A program made the position numbers and the translations under genes. Shown one piece after another: positions 16,199-24,890 of a stretch of 34,943 bases of DNA. Numbering within the stretch: the first letter of the stretch is position 1; each line of letters begins with the position of its first letter. This DNA comes from CAZBQG01 sp964493945. GTDB taxonomy: Bacteria > Pseudomonadota > Alphaproteobacteria > Rhodospirillales > UBA2165. The stretch covers positions 1 to 34,943 of the forward strand of contig CAZBQG010000009.1 of assembly GCA_964493945.1 (NCBI GenBank). Reading direction: 5' to 3'. Under the pieces are notes generated by a model, which saw only the letters and a list, made by a program, of their open reading frames with translations, had not been told where the DNA came from and ran no database searches.

Positions 16199-17410
16199 TT
16201 ACCTTATTTTCTGCGCGACAAGCCAGGGGATCGGATTGATGGATTTTCCCTTGTGCCGCAACTCAAAATACAGCGACGTCCCGCCACCACGCGATAAGCC
16301 CATAATGCCCGCGGGCTCACCGGCCAACACCCCCTGCCCCGCGGCAACATCAATGCGCGCGAAACCCGCCAGCAGCGTATGATATCCCTCGCCATGATCG
16401 ATGATCAATAGCCGCCCATAACTTCTGAATTTTTCGGCAAAGGCCACAATACCATCATAAGGGGCGATCACTTGGGCATGGGGGCGGGCCGAGATGGTAA
16501 TTCCCTTGCGCCCGGTGCCCGCCCTTCGGGTTTCGCCATAACGCCGGGTAATGCGCCCAGCCACGGGAAACGGCAGCCTTCCACGCACTTGGCTGATCGG
16601 TCGGCTGGCACGCCTGGGCAGGGGAAAAGGTGCGTTGGATAGCTTGACCCTGGAGCGCCCCGCATTTACCGGCTTCTTGTTTTGCGGTTTTTGCCTCATG
16701 CGTAATTGATTGAAAAGATCGCGCAGATCCTTCGCCCGGCCAGCCAGACCGGCCAGCCGCTTGCTTTCCTCTTTGCTGGCCTTCAGCGTCAATTGGTGAC
16801 GGGCTGCCCTGTCAGCCAACAAACCATCCAACCGGTGACGTTGGGCCGCCAGCCTGCTTTCCGCTTTCTCCAATCGGTGGCGCTGGTGGATGACGCTTTG
16901 CCTGATCTTGGTCAGCCCATCCAGCTCGGCTCTCATTTTTTTGGCCAACGCATTAAAGCGGGGCACGGTGGCACGCAGTACAATGGCTGTCCGTACCAGT
17001 TGCGAGGGTGTGCCCGGCCTTGCGATCAGCGCCTCGGCCGGATGGAGCGCCAGGCGGTGCATGGTCATGAGCACGTCGGAGAATGCTCGCCTGCGGGTCT
17101 TGATGAAGAATTTTTTCTTTGCCTCATCGGCATCCAGCCGGGTGAGGGCAAGCTCGATCCTGGTGCTTTCGGCTTCCAGCTTTTGCATCTGGCCCGCCTG
17201 TTTGATCCGCTCCAGCCTGGCCTGTTCCAGTTCCCGGACCAGGCTGTCGGCCTGGCGCCCCAGGCGGCGCGCCTTTTCCCGACCCACTTTAAGTGCGCGC
17301 TCTACTTCCCGTAATTTTTCGTTGACCAGACCGGCATCCGCACCTTGCGCCAAGGCGTTCCCCGCTGCCAGGGTCAGAATTGCCCCCAATCCAATGGCAA
17401 ACCTATTCAT
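16199..17410 (-). CDS. envC: EnvC-like murein hydrolase activator (degenerate LytM)
   Basis: This 403-residue exported protein has a signal peptide (MNRFAIGLGAILTLAAGNALA), a long coiled coil (about residues 28-240, rich in Lys, Arg, Glu and Leu) and a C-terminal LytM/M23 domain (about 290-400). The zinc ligands of active M23 peptidases are not conserved: the HxxxD position reads GITISARPH, and the second motif is HTLLAGF. It is thus probably an activator of amidases at the division site, like E. coli EnvC, and not an enzyme itself. It overlaps gpmI by eight bases and is followed by ctpA. Confidence 0.9.
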   Translation of the reverse strand: MNRFAIGLGAILTLAAGNALAQGADAGLVNEKLREVERALKVGREKARRLGRQADSLVRELEQARLERIKQAGQMQKLEAESTRIELALTRLDADEAKKKFFIKTRRRAFSDVLMTMHRLALHPAEALIARPGTPSQLVRTAIVLRATVPRFNALAKKMRAELDGLTKIRQSVIHQRHRLEKAESRLAAQRHRLDGLLADRAARHQLTLKASKEESKRLAGLAGRAKDLRDLFNQLRMRQKPQNKKPVNAGRSRVKLSNAPFPLPRRASRPISQVRGRLPFPVAGRITRRYGETRRAGTGRKGITISARPHAQVIAPYDGIVAFAEKFRSYGRLLIIDHGEGYHTLLAGFARIDVAAGQGVLAGEPAGIMGLSRGGGTSLYFELRHKGKSINPIPWLVAQKIR

Positions 17411-18968
17411 GGCCCCTGATCAGGCTTCGCCCGGTCATCTGAGCGGGCTGCTCCAACCCCATAAGTTCAAGCAGGGTGGGGGCCACATCACCCAACGCGC
17501 CCAGGTTCAGTTTTCCAGCGGTTGCGGGTGCGTTTATCAAGATCAGAGGGACCGGTGACAGGGTATGGGCCGTATGGGGCTGCCCCGCTCCCCCATCCAT
17601 CATGAGTTCCGCATTGCCGTGATCCGCCGTGATCATCAGAACCCCGCCCATCTTGATCACACAATCGGCCAGGCGCCCGATGCAGGTATCGACGGCCTGG
17701 GCGGCCTGGACAGCAGCTTCCATCACGCCCGTATGGCCCACCATGTCCCCGTTGGCGTAATTGACCACGATGAAATCGAACTTGGCGCTATTGACCGCCT
17801 CTTCCAGCTTATCGGTAAGTTCGGGCGCCGACATTTCCGGTTGCAGGTCATAGGTGGCTACCTTGGGCGAGGCGACGAGGATGCGTTCCTCGCCCTCGAA
17901 TTGGCGCTCTTCGCCGCCATTGAAGAAAAAGGTCACATGGGCGTATTTCTCGGTCTCAGCGATGCGCAACTGGGCAAGCCCCGCCCCGGCCACCAATTCA
18001 CCCAATGTGTTTTCCACCTGACGGGCCGGAAAGAGCGTCTCCAGGTAAGCGTTGAGCCGGTCCGAATATTCGCTCATCCCCAGGCGGGCCGCGAATTTCA
18101 CCCGCCGTTCAACAGGAAAGCTGTCGAAATCCGGATCCACCAAGGCGGACATGATTTCCCTCGCCCGGTCGGCCCGGAAATTGAACATCAGCACCCCGTC
18201 GCCGTCCTTCATGCCCCCATAATCGCCGATGACCGCCGGCACCTGGAATTCATCCGTCTCGCCCCGCCCATAAGCTTCACGGATGGCGGTGAGCCCGTCC
18301 ACCGCTGCCTGCTGGCCCCAGCCCATGACCAGCACCTCATGGGCCTTCTGGACCCGCTCCCAGCGCTGATCCCGGTCCATGGCCCAATAGCGCCCGGTGA
18401 CGGTGGCAACCCGGAATTTATCCACCCCCTTCATGGCGCCCAGAAGCTGACCCATATAGCCCTCGGCGGTGGAAGGCGGCGTGTCCCTACCATCCAGGAA
18501 GGCATGCAGCAAGACCGGAATCCCCGCCGCCGTGACGATCCTGGCCAGGGCAATCAGATGATCCTGGTGGGAATGGACGCCACCCGGCGATACCAGGCCC
18601 AGCATATGGCAAACCCCGCCCGACGCCTGAAGCGCCTTGATCGCGCCGCCCAGAACCTGGTTTTGGCTTAGTTGTCCCTTGGCCACGGCATCATCGATCA
18701 GGGGCAGATCCTGAAAGACGGGCCGGCCCGCCCCCAAATTCATATGACCCACCTCCGAATTACCCATTTGGCCGGCAGGCAGGCCCACCTCCGTGCCGCT
18801 GGCGTTCAGGCTGGTGCTAGGCCAATCCCGGACCAGCGCGTCCCAATAGGGCGTCGCGGCCTGGGTAATGGCGTTGTGGGGGCCTGGCTCGCCCTCGCCC
18901 CAGCCGTCCAGCACGCAAAGCACGACGGGGCGGCGTTTTTCATCATCTGGGTTCGAAGGTAAAGCCAT
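17403..18968 (-). CDS. gpmI: 2,3-bisphosphoglycerate-independent phosphoglycerate mutase
   Basis: This 521-residue glycolytic enzyme interconverts 3- and 2-phosphoglycerate with metal ions. The N-terminal VVLCVLDGWGEGEPG (residues 15-29) gives a metal ligand. The phosphoserine nucleophile sits in MGNSEVGHMNLGAGR. LHAFLDGRDTPPSTAEGYM, NFRADRAREI and TADHGNAELM are the other conserved blocks. Length is normal for the family. The ATG at 18968 lies 19 bases after the rlmH stop. Its end overlaps envC, an association seen in many alphaproteobacteria. Confidence 0.96.
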   Translation of the reverse strand: MALPSNPDDEKRRPVVLCVLDGWGEGEPGPHNAITQAATPYWDALVRDWPSTSLNASGTEVGLPAGQMGNSEVGHMNLGAGRPVFQDLPLIDDAVAKGQLSQNQVLGGAIKALQASGGVCHMLGLVSPGGVHSHQDHLIALARIVTAAGIPVLLHAFLDGRDTPPSTAEGYMGQLLGAMKGVDKFRVATVTGRYWAMDRDQRWERVQKAHEVLVMGWGQQAAVDGLTAIREAYGRGETDEFQVPAVIGDYGGMKDGDGVLMFNFRADRAREIMSALVDPDFDSFPVERRVKFAARLGMSEYSDRLNAYLETLFPARQVENTLGELVAGAGLAQLRIAETEKYAHVTFFFNGGEERQFEGEERILVASPKVATYDLQPEMSAPELTDKLEEAVNSAKFDFIVVNYANGDMVGHTGVMEAAVQAAQAVDTCIGRLADCVIKMGGVLMITADHGNAELMMDGGAGQPHTAHTLSPVPLILINAPATAGKLNLGALGDVAPTLLELMGLEQPAQMTGRSLIRGHE

Positions 18969-18987
18969 CGCCTACATATAGTATATT

Positions 18988-19446
18988 CTAGCCCCGGTGA
19001 TAAGGATGCTTGGCCATAATTGTTTGCGCCCGGTAGATTTGTTCGGCCAGCATGACCCGCACCAAAAGATGGGGCCAGGTCATGTCCCCCAGCGATAATT
19101 TGTAATCCACCCGGGCCAGAAGGCTTTGGTCCAGCCCGTCGGCGCCGCCGATAAGAAACGCCAGGCAGGCCGCCCGTTCCGCCTGCCAGGATTGCATGAG
19201 GGAAGCGAATTTGCGGCTGTCGGCCTGCTTGCCCTGCCCGTCCAGGGCGATGAGGAAGCTTTTCTCGCCGGCGGCGGTCAATAAACGCTCCGCCTCTTTC
19301 TCCCGGCGCCCGGCCGGCGTTTTGGCTATGCGTTCTTCGACTTCCTTGAGTTCCATCTTCCAGTTTATGCGGCGGGCGAAATGTTCATAAAGGGAGCGTT
19401 CGGGCCCCGATTTCCATCGTCCGGCACTGGCGATAATGATCTGCAT
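18988..19446 (-). CDS. rlmH: 23S rRNA (pseudouridine1915-N3)-methyltransferase
   Basis: This 152-residue SPOUT methyltransferase modifies pseudouridine 1915 in helix 69 of 23S rRNA. It begins MQIIIASAGRWKSGPERSL and shows FLIGGADGL and SLGDMTWPHLLVRVMLAEQIYRA, the knot region that binds SAM, ending HPYHRG. The ATG at 19446 overlaps the rsfS stop (TGATG), and an earlier in-frame start would lie inside rsfS. The gene pair rsfS-rlmH is conserved across bacteria. Confidence 0.95.
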   Translation of the reverse strand: MQIIIASAGRWKSGPERSLYEHFARRINWKMELKEVEERIAKTPAGRREKEAERLLTAAGEKSFLIALDGQGKQADSRKFASLMQSWQAERAACLAFLIGGADGLDQSLLARVDYKLSLGDMTWPHLLVRVMLAEQIYRAQTIMAKHPYHRG

Positions 19447-19856
19447 CAGGCCGAGGAGCGTTCCCTGCCGGTTGCAGCTTCGCGCCATATTTTTTCGATT
19501 TCATAAAATTCCCGAACCTCTGGACGGAACAGATGGACCACCAGGCCTCCGCCATCGATCAGGACCCAATCGCATTGTTCCAGCCCTTCCATACCCACGC
19601 CCTCGATGCCGCCCGCCTTCAATTCCCGGCGCAGATGATCGGCCATGGTCGCCACATGGCGCCTGGAGGTGCCGGTGGCGATGAGCATGTAATCGGTGAA
19701 TTTGGCCTTGCCGGCCAGATCGATCACGACAAGATCAATGGCCTTGTCATCTTCGAGGGTGGTCTGGGCCAGTTTCAGCAATTTGGCCGGCGATGGAGCT
19801 TTCTTCTTCTTTTTGGGGCGGGCGATTTTACCTATCTCCTTGAACTTGACGGGCAC
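19446..19856 (-). CDS. rsfS: ribosomal silencing factor RsfS
   Basis: This protein of about 136 residues binds ribosomal protein L14 and blocks subunit joining. It has KAIDLVVIDLAGKAKFTDYMLIATGTSRRHV and ends with the HLFRPEVREFYEIEKIW block typical of RsfS. The start is unsettled: GTG at 19856 is used here and would overlap nadD by 29 bases. AAGGAG lies inside that segment, but no ATG follows at the right distance; a TTG further in would give a very short N-terminus. A run of five lysines follows the start region. It lies between nadD and rlmH in the conserved order. Confidence 0.88.
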   Translation of the reverse strand: MPVKFKEIGKIARPKKKKKAPSPAKLLKLAQTTLEDDKAIDLVVIDLAGKAKFTDYMLIATGTSRRHVATMADHLRRELKAGGIEGVGMEGLEQCDWVLIDGGGLVVHLFRPEVREFYEIEKIWREAATGRERSSA

Positions 19857-20415
19857 GCAGACGGGTTCCCGAAATCGGCTGGGGCTTCGCTTCCAGATAA
19901 AGCCAGGTCGGCGGCCGCATCCTGGCAAGTCTGGCCATGTATTTCGGATCGACCCGGTGGCGCCGGAACCGCCTGGCGGCTTTGCTGCCAAGCGCGCGCC
20001 TGGAACAACCCGGGCGGGGAAACACGACGATGGGTACAGAGCGCAGAAATCCTTTCCAGTCCTCCCAGCGGGGCAGTTCCAAAAAGACATCCGCGCCCAT
20101 GATCCAGACGAACCGGACAGCGGGAAAACGTTGCTTGAGGGCAGCCATGGTATGGACCGAATAGCGCGTCCCAAGTTCCAGTTCCATATCGCTTACCGTG
20201 ATGCGGGGATCATCGGCCATGCGCCGGGCGCCGGCCATGCGTTCAGCCAGGGGTGCCATGCCTGCTGTATCCTTGAGCGGATTTTGTGGCGTGACCAGCC
20301 ACCAGATTTCATCCAGACGCAACCGGTCCAGGGCCTTCCGGCTGATATGCAGATGGCCGGGATGGGCGGGATTGAACGATCCCCCGAGAAGGCCAATACG
20401 GGGCGGCTTGTTCAA
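19828..20415 (-). CDS. nadD: nicotinate-nucleotide adenylyltransferase
   Basis: This 195-residue enzyme makes deamido-NAD from nicotinate mononucleotide and ATP. The nucleotidyltransferase motif GGSFNPAHPGHLHIS (residues 10-24) and the C-terminal PISGTRLR (equivalent of ISSTxIR) are both present, with WWLVTPQNPLK between. The start appears to be TTG at 20415, overlapping the proA TGA. No in-frame ATG precedes the GGSF motif nearby. The gene continues into rsfS with a short overlap, as expected for the nadD-rsfS-rlmH block. Confidence 0.93.
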   Translation of the reverse strand: MNKPPRIGLLGGSFNPAHPGHLHISRKALDRLRLDEIWWLVTPQNPLKDTAGMAPLAERMAGARRMADDPRITVSDMELELGTRYSVHTMAALKQRFPAVRFVWIMGADVFLELPRWEDWKGFLRSVPIVVFPRPGCSRRALGSKAARRFRRHRVDPKYMARLARMRPPTWLYLEAKPQPISGTRLRARQVQGDR

Positions 20416-21689
20416 GGACGCACCTGACCATTTCCCCGGACGACATATTTGAATGTGGTCAATTGCTCCAGCCCGACGGGTCCCCTGGCATGCAGCCGGC
20501 CGGTGGAAATTCCAATCTCGGCGCCCATGCCGAATTCGCCGCCATCGGCGAACTGGGTCGAGGTATTATGCATGACAATGGCGCTGTTCACATTATTGAG
20601 GAAGATTTCCGCCGTCTGGGCATCTTCGGTGATGATCGCATCCGTATGTTCCGAGCCATGCTGATGGATATGTTCCATGGCCTCCTGGACTCCCGAAACC
20701 TGGCGCACGGAAATGACTGGTTCCAGATATTCCGTATCCCAATCCTCATCCAGGGCCGCATCAATGCGAGGATCGATGCGTTGCGACGAAGCATCGCCCC
20801 GCAATTCGCACCCGGCATCCACCAGCCTATCGACGATGCCGGGCAGCATATCGGGCGCCACCCGCTCATCGATTAAAAGGGTTTCGGTGGCGCCGCAAAT
20901 CCCCGTGCGCCTCATCTTGGCGTTGAGCACCACCTCCTGGGCCATTTTGGAATTTGCGGCAGCATCCACATATGTGTGACAGATGCCTTCCAGATGGGCG
21001 AAGACGGGCACCTTGGCTTCGGTTTGTACCCGCTCGATCAGGGATTTACCGCCCCGGGGTACGATGACGTCAATGTAATCGGCCAGGCCCAGCATGGCGC
21101 CGACGGCGGCCCGGTCCCTGGTCGGGACCATCTGGATACAGGCGGGGGGCAGGCCGGCCGCCTCCAGGCCCTGCATCAGGCAGGCATGGATGGCGGTGGA
21201 GGAATAAAAACTTTCTGAGCCGCCCCTGAGGATCGAGGCATTGCCCGCCTTGAGACACAGCGCACCCGCATCGGCAGTCACATTGGGCCTGGATTCATAA
21301 ATGATGCCGATCACGCCCAAGGGCACCCGGACGCGGGAAATATTCAGCCCGTTGGGCCGGTCCTTGGCGTCCATCACCTGGCCCACCGGATCATCCAGAA
21401 GGGCTATTTCGTCAAGCCCCCTGGCCATGTCTTCGATGCGGTCTTCGTCCAGCTTGAGGCGGTCCAGCAGCGCCGCACTCAGGCCCTTTTGCCCGCCCGC
21501 CGCCATATCCTTATTGTTTTCGGTGATGATCTGCGCAGCGCTTTCCCGCAAGGCGGCGGCGGCTGCTTCCAGGGCCTGATCCTTGATGGCGGCGGGCTGG
21601 GTGCCCAGGATGCGCGCGAACTCTTTCGCCCGGGCGCCGATGGCCCCCATGATTTCGCCCACATCTTCCGTCTCAGCTGCTTTCGTCAT
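20412..21689 (-). CDS. proA: glutamate-5-semialdehyde dehydrogenase
   Basis: This 425-residue NADPH-dependent enzyme reduces gamma-glutamyl phosphate to the semialdehyde in proline synthesis. It shows VIYESRPNVTADAGALCLK-type sequence (about residues 128-147), the catalytic cysteine in RRTGICGATETLL, and the C-terminal FADGGEFGMGAEIGISTGRLHARGP. Length is normal. It starts 20 bases after the proB stop and its stop overlaps nadD. Together with proB it supplies the first two proline enzymes; proC is not in the window. Confidence 0.96.
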   Translation of the reverse strand: MTKAAETEDVGEIMGAIGARAKEFARILGTQPAAIKDQALEAAAAALRESAAQIITENNKDMAAGGQKGLSAALLDRLKLDEDRIEDMARGLDEIALLDDPVGQVMDAKDRPNGLNISRVRVPLGVIGIIYESRPNVTADAGALCLKAGNASILRGGSESFYSSTAIHACLMQGLEAAGLPPACIQMVPTRDRAAVGAMLGLADYIDVIVPRGGKSLIERVQTEAKVPVFAHLEGICHTYVDAAANSKMAQEVVLNAKMRRTGICGATETLLIDERVAPDMLPGIVDRLVDAGCELRGDASSQRIDPRIDAALDEDWDTEYLEPVISVRQVSGVQEAMEHIHQHGSEHTDAIITEDAQTAEIFLNNVNSAIVMHNTSTQFADGGEFGMGAEIGISTGRLHARGPVGLEQLTTFKYVVRGNGQVRP

Positions 21690-21709
21690 AAGCCTTTCTC
21701 CGCCACCGG

Positions 21710-22840
21710 TCAGGAAAGAACCAGATCGTCGCGATGAATCATTTCGTCCCGCCCACGGTAGCCGAGAACGGAAAGAATTTCATCGGTTTTATGTCCCAAA
21801 ATCCTCCTGGCATCCCCCGCCGAATAAGCCACCAGCCCGCGCCCGATCTCCTGGCCGTCTAGGGTCTTGACCAATACGGCATCGCCCCGCTGGAAATCGC
21901 CTTCTATATCCGTCACGCCGGCCGGCAGGAGGCTCCGCCCGCGGGTGAGGGCGGCCCTGGCGCCCTCGTCGACGATGATCGCTCCGATGGGGCTGAGAGA
22001 GCCCGCGATCCAGCGCTTGCGGGCCGATTGGGGCGTGCCGCCGGGCGTGAACCAGGTGCAGCGCGCACCTTTTTCCAAGGCAGCCAGGGGGGAAAGGGGA
22101 TTGCCTTTGGTAATGACCATCTGGCAGCCCGCCCCCAGACATTGGCGGGCGGCGGCCAGTTTGGTCTGCATGCCGCCCGACGCATCGACGGACGCGGCGG
22201 CGCCGGCCATGGCTCCAATTTCAGGGGTTATTTCATCGACCTCGGGGACAAAGACAGCGCCTGCGTCCAGGGCCGGGTCTTTCGTGTACAGCCCATCAAT
22301 GTCAGAGAGAAGGATCAACAGATCGGCGCCGATCATGGCCGCGACGCGGGCCGCCAGCCGGTCATTATCGCCAAAGCGTATCTCATCGGTGGCCACCGTG
22401 TCGTTTTCATTAATCAGAGGCACGGCGCCCAGGCGCAAAAGGGTGCTCAATGTGTTTCGGGCATTGAGATAGCGCCTGCGGTCCTCGCTGTCGGCCAGGG
22501 TGAGCAGAATTTGCGCCACGGTCAGGCCGTGCTGGCCCAGACATTCCTGATAGGCATGGGCCAGGCGCACCATGCCCGCCGCCGCCGCCGCCTGCTTTTC
22601 CTCGAGCCTAAGATCGCCCTGGGCCAGCCCCAGATTGCGCCGTCCAAGGGCGATGGCGCCCGACGATACCAGAACCACATCCTGGCCCCGGGCGCGCCAG
22701 GCGGCGATGTCCCCGGCCAGAGAATTGAGCCATTGGCGGTGAATGGTTCCCCGTTCGGTCTCGACCAGCAGGGCCGATCCGATCTTGACCACCACCAGCC
22801 CGGCCCGGCTAATGCGTTGGGCGTTGCCGGAAGAGTTCAT
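21710..22840 (-). CDS. proB: glutamate 5-kinase with PUA domain
   Basis: This 376-residue enzyme phosphorylates glutamate as the first, proline-inhibited step of proline synthesis. The amino-acid kinase domain (about residues 12-265) shows VVVKIGSALLV, VLVSSGAIALG, NENDTVATDEIRFGDND and SDIDGLYT. A C-terminal PUA domain (about 285-365) is present, as in E. coli ProB. The ATG overlaps the obgE stop by four bases. It is followed by proA. The obgE-proB-proA order is a common alphaproteobacterial arrangement. Confidence 0.96.
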   Translation of the reverse strand: MNSSGNAQRISRAGLVVVKIGSALLVETERGTIHRQWLNSLAGDIAAWRARGQDVVLVSSGAIALGRRNLGLAQGDLRLEEKQAAAAAGMVRLAHAYQECLGQHGLTVAQILLTLADSEDRRRYLNARNTLSTLLRLGAVPLINENDTVATDEIRFGDNDRLAARVAAMIGADLLILLSDIDGLYTKDPALDAGAVFVPEVDEITPEIGAMAGAAASVDASGGMQTKLAAARQCLGAGCQMVITKGNPLSPLAALEKGARCTWFTPGGTPQSARKRWIAGSLSPIGAIIVDEGARAALTRGRSLLPAGVTDIEGDFQRGDAVLVKTLDGQEIGRGLVAYSAGDARRILGHKTDEILSVLGYRGRDEMIHRDDLVLS

Positions 22841-23883
22841 GGCTGATAGGCCCCCTTGGGCTCGAAAGGTTTTTTGGGCTCTCCCCCATCCGAGTGGGCG
22901 GTTTCGATGGCCGATGCGGCCTGGCGTAGCAAATGGGTCAGTCCCTCGCCGGAGACCGCCGAAATGCAGATGACGGGTGCCTGAGCAACCCGGCTGAGGT
23001 CGGCTTCCAGGCGCGCCGCCTCATCATCGCTGATTGCGTCACATTTGTTGAGCACCAGGAATTCAGGTTTCTGATCCAAATCATGGCCATAGGCACTGAG
23101 CTCACCCCGCACAGTTTCGTATGCCCCCACCGGGTCGTCGCCAGTGCCATCCACCAGATGGAGAAGCATGGGGCAGCGTTCCACATGGCCCAGGAACCGG
23201 TCCCCCAGCCCTGCCCCTTCATGGGCGCCGGCGATCAGCCCAGGGATATCGGCCAGGACGATTTCCCGGTCATCCACATAGCCCACCCCCAGATTGGGAT
23301 GCAGCGTGGTGAACGGATAATCTGCGATCTTGGGCCGGGCCCGGGTGAGCGCGCTTAAAAGGGTTGATTTGCCCGCATTGGGCAGCCCCACCAGACCCAG
23401 ATCGGCAATCAGCTTAAGGCTCAGCCAGACCCACATTTCATCTCCGGGCCAGCCATCCTCGGACCGGCGGGGGGCCCGGTTGGTGGCGGATTTGAAATGG
23501 GCATTGCCCCGACCACCATCGCCGCCCCTGGCGAAAACAAGGGTCTGACCTTCCTCGGTCATGTCGGCGATCAGGGTTTCCTTATCCTCGGCCAAAACTT
23601 GCGTGCCCAGGGGCAATTCCAGCAAAATGGATTTTCCGCCGTGCCCAGTGCGGTTCTTGCCCATGCCATGGGCGCCTTTTTCGGCCTTGAAATGCTGACG
23701 GTAACGGAAATCGATCAGGGTATTCAGGTCTGTCATGCAGGTGCCGGTCACATCGCCGCCGCGCCCGCCATCGCCGCCATCGGGCCCGCCCTGAGCAATA
23801 TATTTCTCACGCCGGAACGAAACGGCGCCTGCGCCGCCGTCACCCGCCTTGAGAAATACTTTGGCCTGATCGAGAAACTTCAC
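22837..23883 (-). CDS. obgE: Obg/CgtA family GTPase
   Basis: This 348-residue GTPase acts in 50S ribosome assembly and stress control. The glycine-rich Obg fold occupies residues 1-158 (FLKAGDGGAGAVSFRREK, GGPDGGDGGRGGDV). The G domain follows with GLPNAGKST (P loop), DIPGLIAGAHEGAGLGDRFL and NKCD. The start codon is GTG at 23883. The C-terminal OCT domain seen in some Obg proteins is absent or very short. It is the first gene after the rplU-rpmA terminator and heads the eleven-gene run; its own promoter must lie within about 48 bases or transcription must leak through the terminator. Confidence 0.96.
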   Translation of the reverse strand: MKFLDQAKVFLKAGDGGAGAVSFRREKYIAQGGPDGGDGGRGGDVTGTCMTDLNTLIDFRYRQHFKAEKGAHGMGKNRTGHGGKSILLELPLGTQVLAEDKETLIADMTEEGQTLVFARGGDGGRGNAHFKSATNRAPRRSEDGWPGDEMWVWLSLKLIADLGLVGLPNAGKSTLLSALTRARPKIADYPFTTLHPNLGVGYVDDREIVLADIPGLIAGAHEGAGLGDRFLGHVERCPMLLHLVDGTGDDPVGAYETVRGELSAYGHDLDQKPEFLVLNKCDAISDDEAARLEADLSRVAQAPVICISAVSGEGLTHLLRQAASAIETAHSDGGEPKKPFEPKGAYQP

Positions 23884-23902
23884 GGGCCGATCCTACACTA
23901 AA

Positions 23903-23925
23903 TGCCTGCGTTCCAGAAGCAGGCA
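23903..23925 (-). other. hairpin in the obgE leader
   Basis: The arms TGCCTGC and GCAGGCA form a perfect seven-base stem with a nine-base loop, between the rpmA terminator and the obgE GTG. No U-run follows it on the minus strand. It may structure the short obgE leader; function is unknown. Confidence 0.4.
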
Positions 23926-23930
23926 GGCAA

Positions 23931-23960
23931 TAAAAAAAGGGGAATGATGGACATTCCCCT
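23931..23960 (-). terminator. Rho-independent terminator of rplU-rpmA
   Basis: On the minus strand AGGGGAATG, a five-base loop and CATTCCCCT form a perfect nine-base stem, followed at once by a run of T residues (seven A on the plus strand at 23932-23938). It lies 31 bases past the rpmA stop. Confidence 0.92.
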
Positions 23961-23991
23961 GGTTTCGGTGAAATTGTCCTTGGCGCCTGTC

Positions 23992-24249
23992 TCAGGAAAG
24001 CGGCTCCACATTGACAAAGGTGCGGCCCCCGGCCCGGCGCTTGAAATTCACCTTTCCATCAGAAAGGGCAAAAAGCGTGTGGTCCTTGCCCATGCCCACA
24101 TTTGATCCGGGGTGGAACTTGGTCCCCCGCTGGCGCACGATAATATTGCCGGGAATAACCGCCTCGCCGCCATATTTCTTGACACCCAGGCGCCGCCCGA
24201 TGGTATCGCGGCCATTGCGTGAACTGCCACCTGCTTTTTTATGAGCCAT
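23992..24249 (-). CDS. rpmA: 50S ribosomal protein L27
   Basis: This 85-residue protein is a standard L27 located at the peptidyl-transferase centre. It begins MAHKKAGGSSRNGRDTIGRR and contains GNIIVRQRGTKFHPG and GKDHTLFAL. The N-terminus MAHKKAGGS starts directly, without the cleavable extension seen in Firmicutes. It follows rplU by 11 bases and ends 31 bases before a strong terminator. Confidence 0.97.
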   Translation of the reverse strand: MAHKKAGGSSRNGRDTIGRRLGVKKYGGEAVIPGNIIVRQRGTKFHPGSNVGMGKDHTLFALSDGKVNFKRRAGGRTFVNVEPLS

Positions 24250-24260
24250 ATCCGGTCCTC

Positions 24261-24836
24261 CTAAGAGCCTTTCTCAGCCTTGGGCTTGGCCTTGGCTTTG
24301 GGTTTGGCTGCCGCTTTAGGCTTGGCTGCCGCCTTGGGTTTAGCCTCGGCCTTGGGCTTGGCTGCCGCTTTGGGCTTGGCCCTAGCCTTGGCTTTGGTTT
24401 CCGCCTTGGCTTTGGTTTGGGGTTTGGGCTTATCCTCACCAGTTTCCTTGGGCTCGGGTGCATCATCCACCTTGGGCTCATCTTTCTTGGCGGCTTTCGG
24501 CTTGGCCGCCGCCTTTTTCGATGTGCCGTTGATGTCGGTGATGCGCAGAACCGTCTGTTCCTGGCGGTGGCCCTTGGTACGGGTATATCTTTTACGCCGC
24601 TTTTTCTTGAACACCACCACCTTGTCGCCCCGGCCCTGCTCAACCACTTCGGCGGTGACCGTGGCATTGGCGATGACCGGCTGGCCGACCGTCGGCGCCT
24701 TGCCGTCTTCGCCCAGCATGAGAACCTGATCGAGCTTGACCGAGGCACCCGCCTCGCCCAACAACTTTTCGACCACGATGACATCGCCCTGAGCGACCCG
24801 GTACTGTTTCCCACCGGTCTTGATGACTGCGAACAT
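24261..24836 (-). CDS. rplU: 50S ribosomal protein L21 with long Lys/Ala/Pro C-terminal tail
   Basis: This protein has 191 residues, against about 103 for ordinary L21. Residues 1-104 are a normal L21 core (MFAVIKTGGKQYRV, VFKKKRRKRYTRTKGHRQ, TVLRITDI). Residues 105-191 are a disordered tail of lysine, alanine and proline with KPKAAAKPKA-type repeats and a short acidic patch near KDEPKVDDAPEPKETGEDK. The tail resembles histone-H1-like bacterial segments. The start at 24836 was chosen because MFAVIKTGGKQY is the usual L21 N-terminus. It precedes rpmA by 11 bases and has a good promoter upstream. The tail may contact rRNA or nucleic acid; this is inference. Confidence 0.94.
   Translation of the reverse strand: MFAVIKTGGKQYRVAQGDVIVVEKLLGEAGASVKLDQVLMLGEDGKAPTVGQPVIANATVTAEVVEQGRGDKVVVFKKKRRKRYTRTKGHRQEQTVLRITDINGTSKKAAAKPKAAKKDEPKVDDAPEPKETGEDKPKPQTKAKAETKAKARAKPKAAAKPKAEAKPKAAAKPKAAAKPKAKAKPKAEKGS
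24273..24425 (-). repeat. degenerate tandem repeat encoding KPKA units
   Basis: Repeated blocks of roughly 12-24 bases (GGCTTGGCTGCCGC on the plus strand, with variants) encode lysine-proline-lysine-alanine units in the L21 tail. Copies are imperfect and contiguous, so this is a coding tandem repeat prone to length change, not a CRISPR array. Confidence 0.75.
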
Positions 24837-24890
24837 TGTTTTTACGATCCTAGTATGGAAAGGCTTGGCAAGCCCCGTCAAAGGCGGCGG

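Noticed and set aside
24273..24425. Regular repeats resembling a CRISPR array.
   Set aside because: They are contiguous, imperfect and in frame within rplU, with no spacers.
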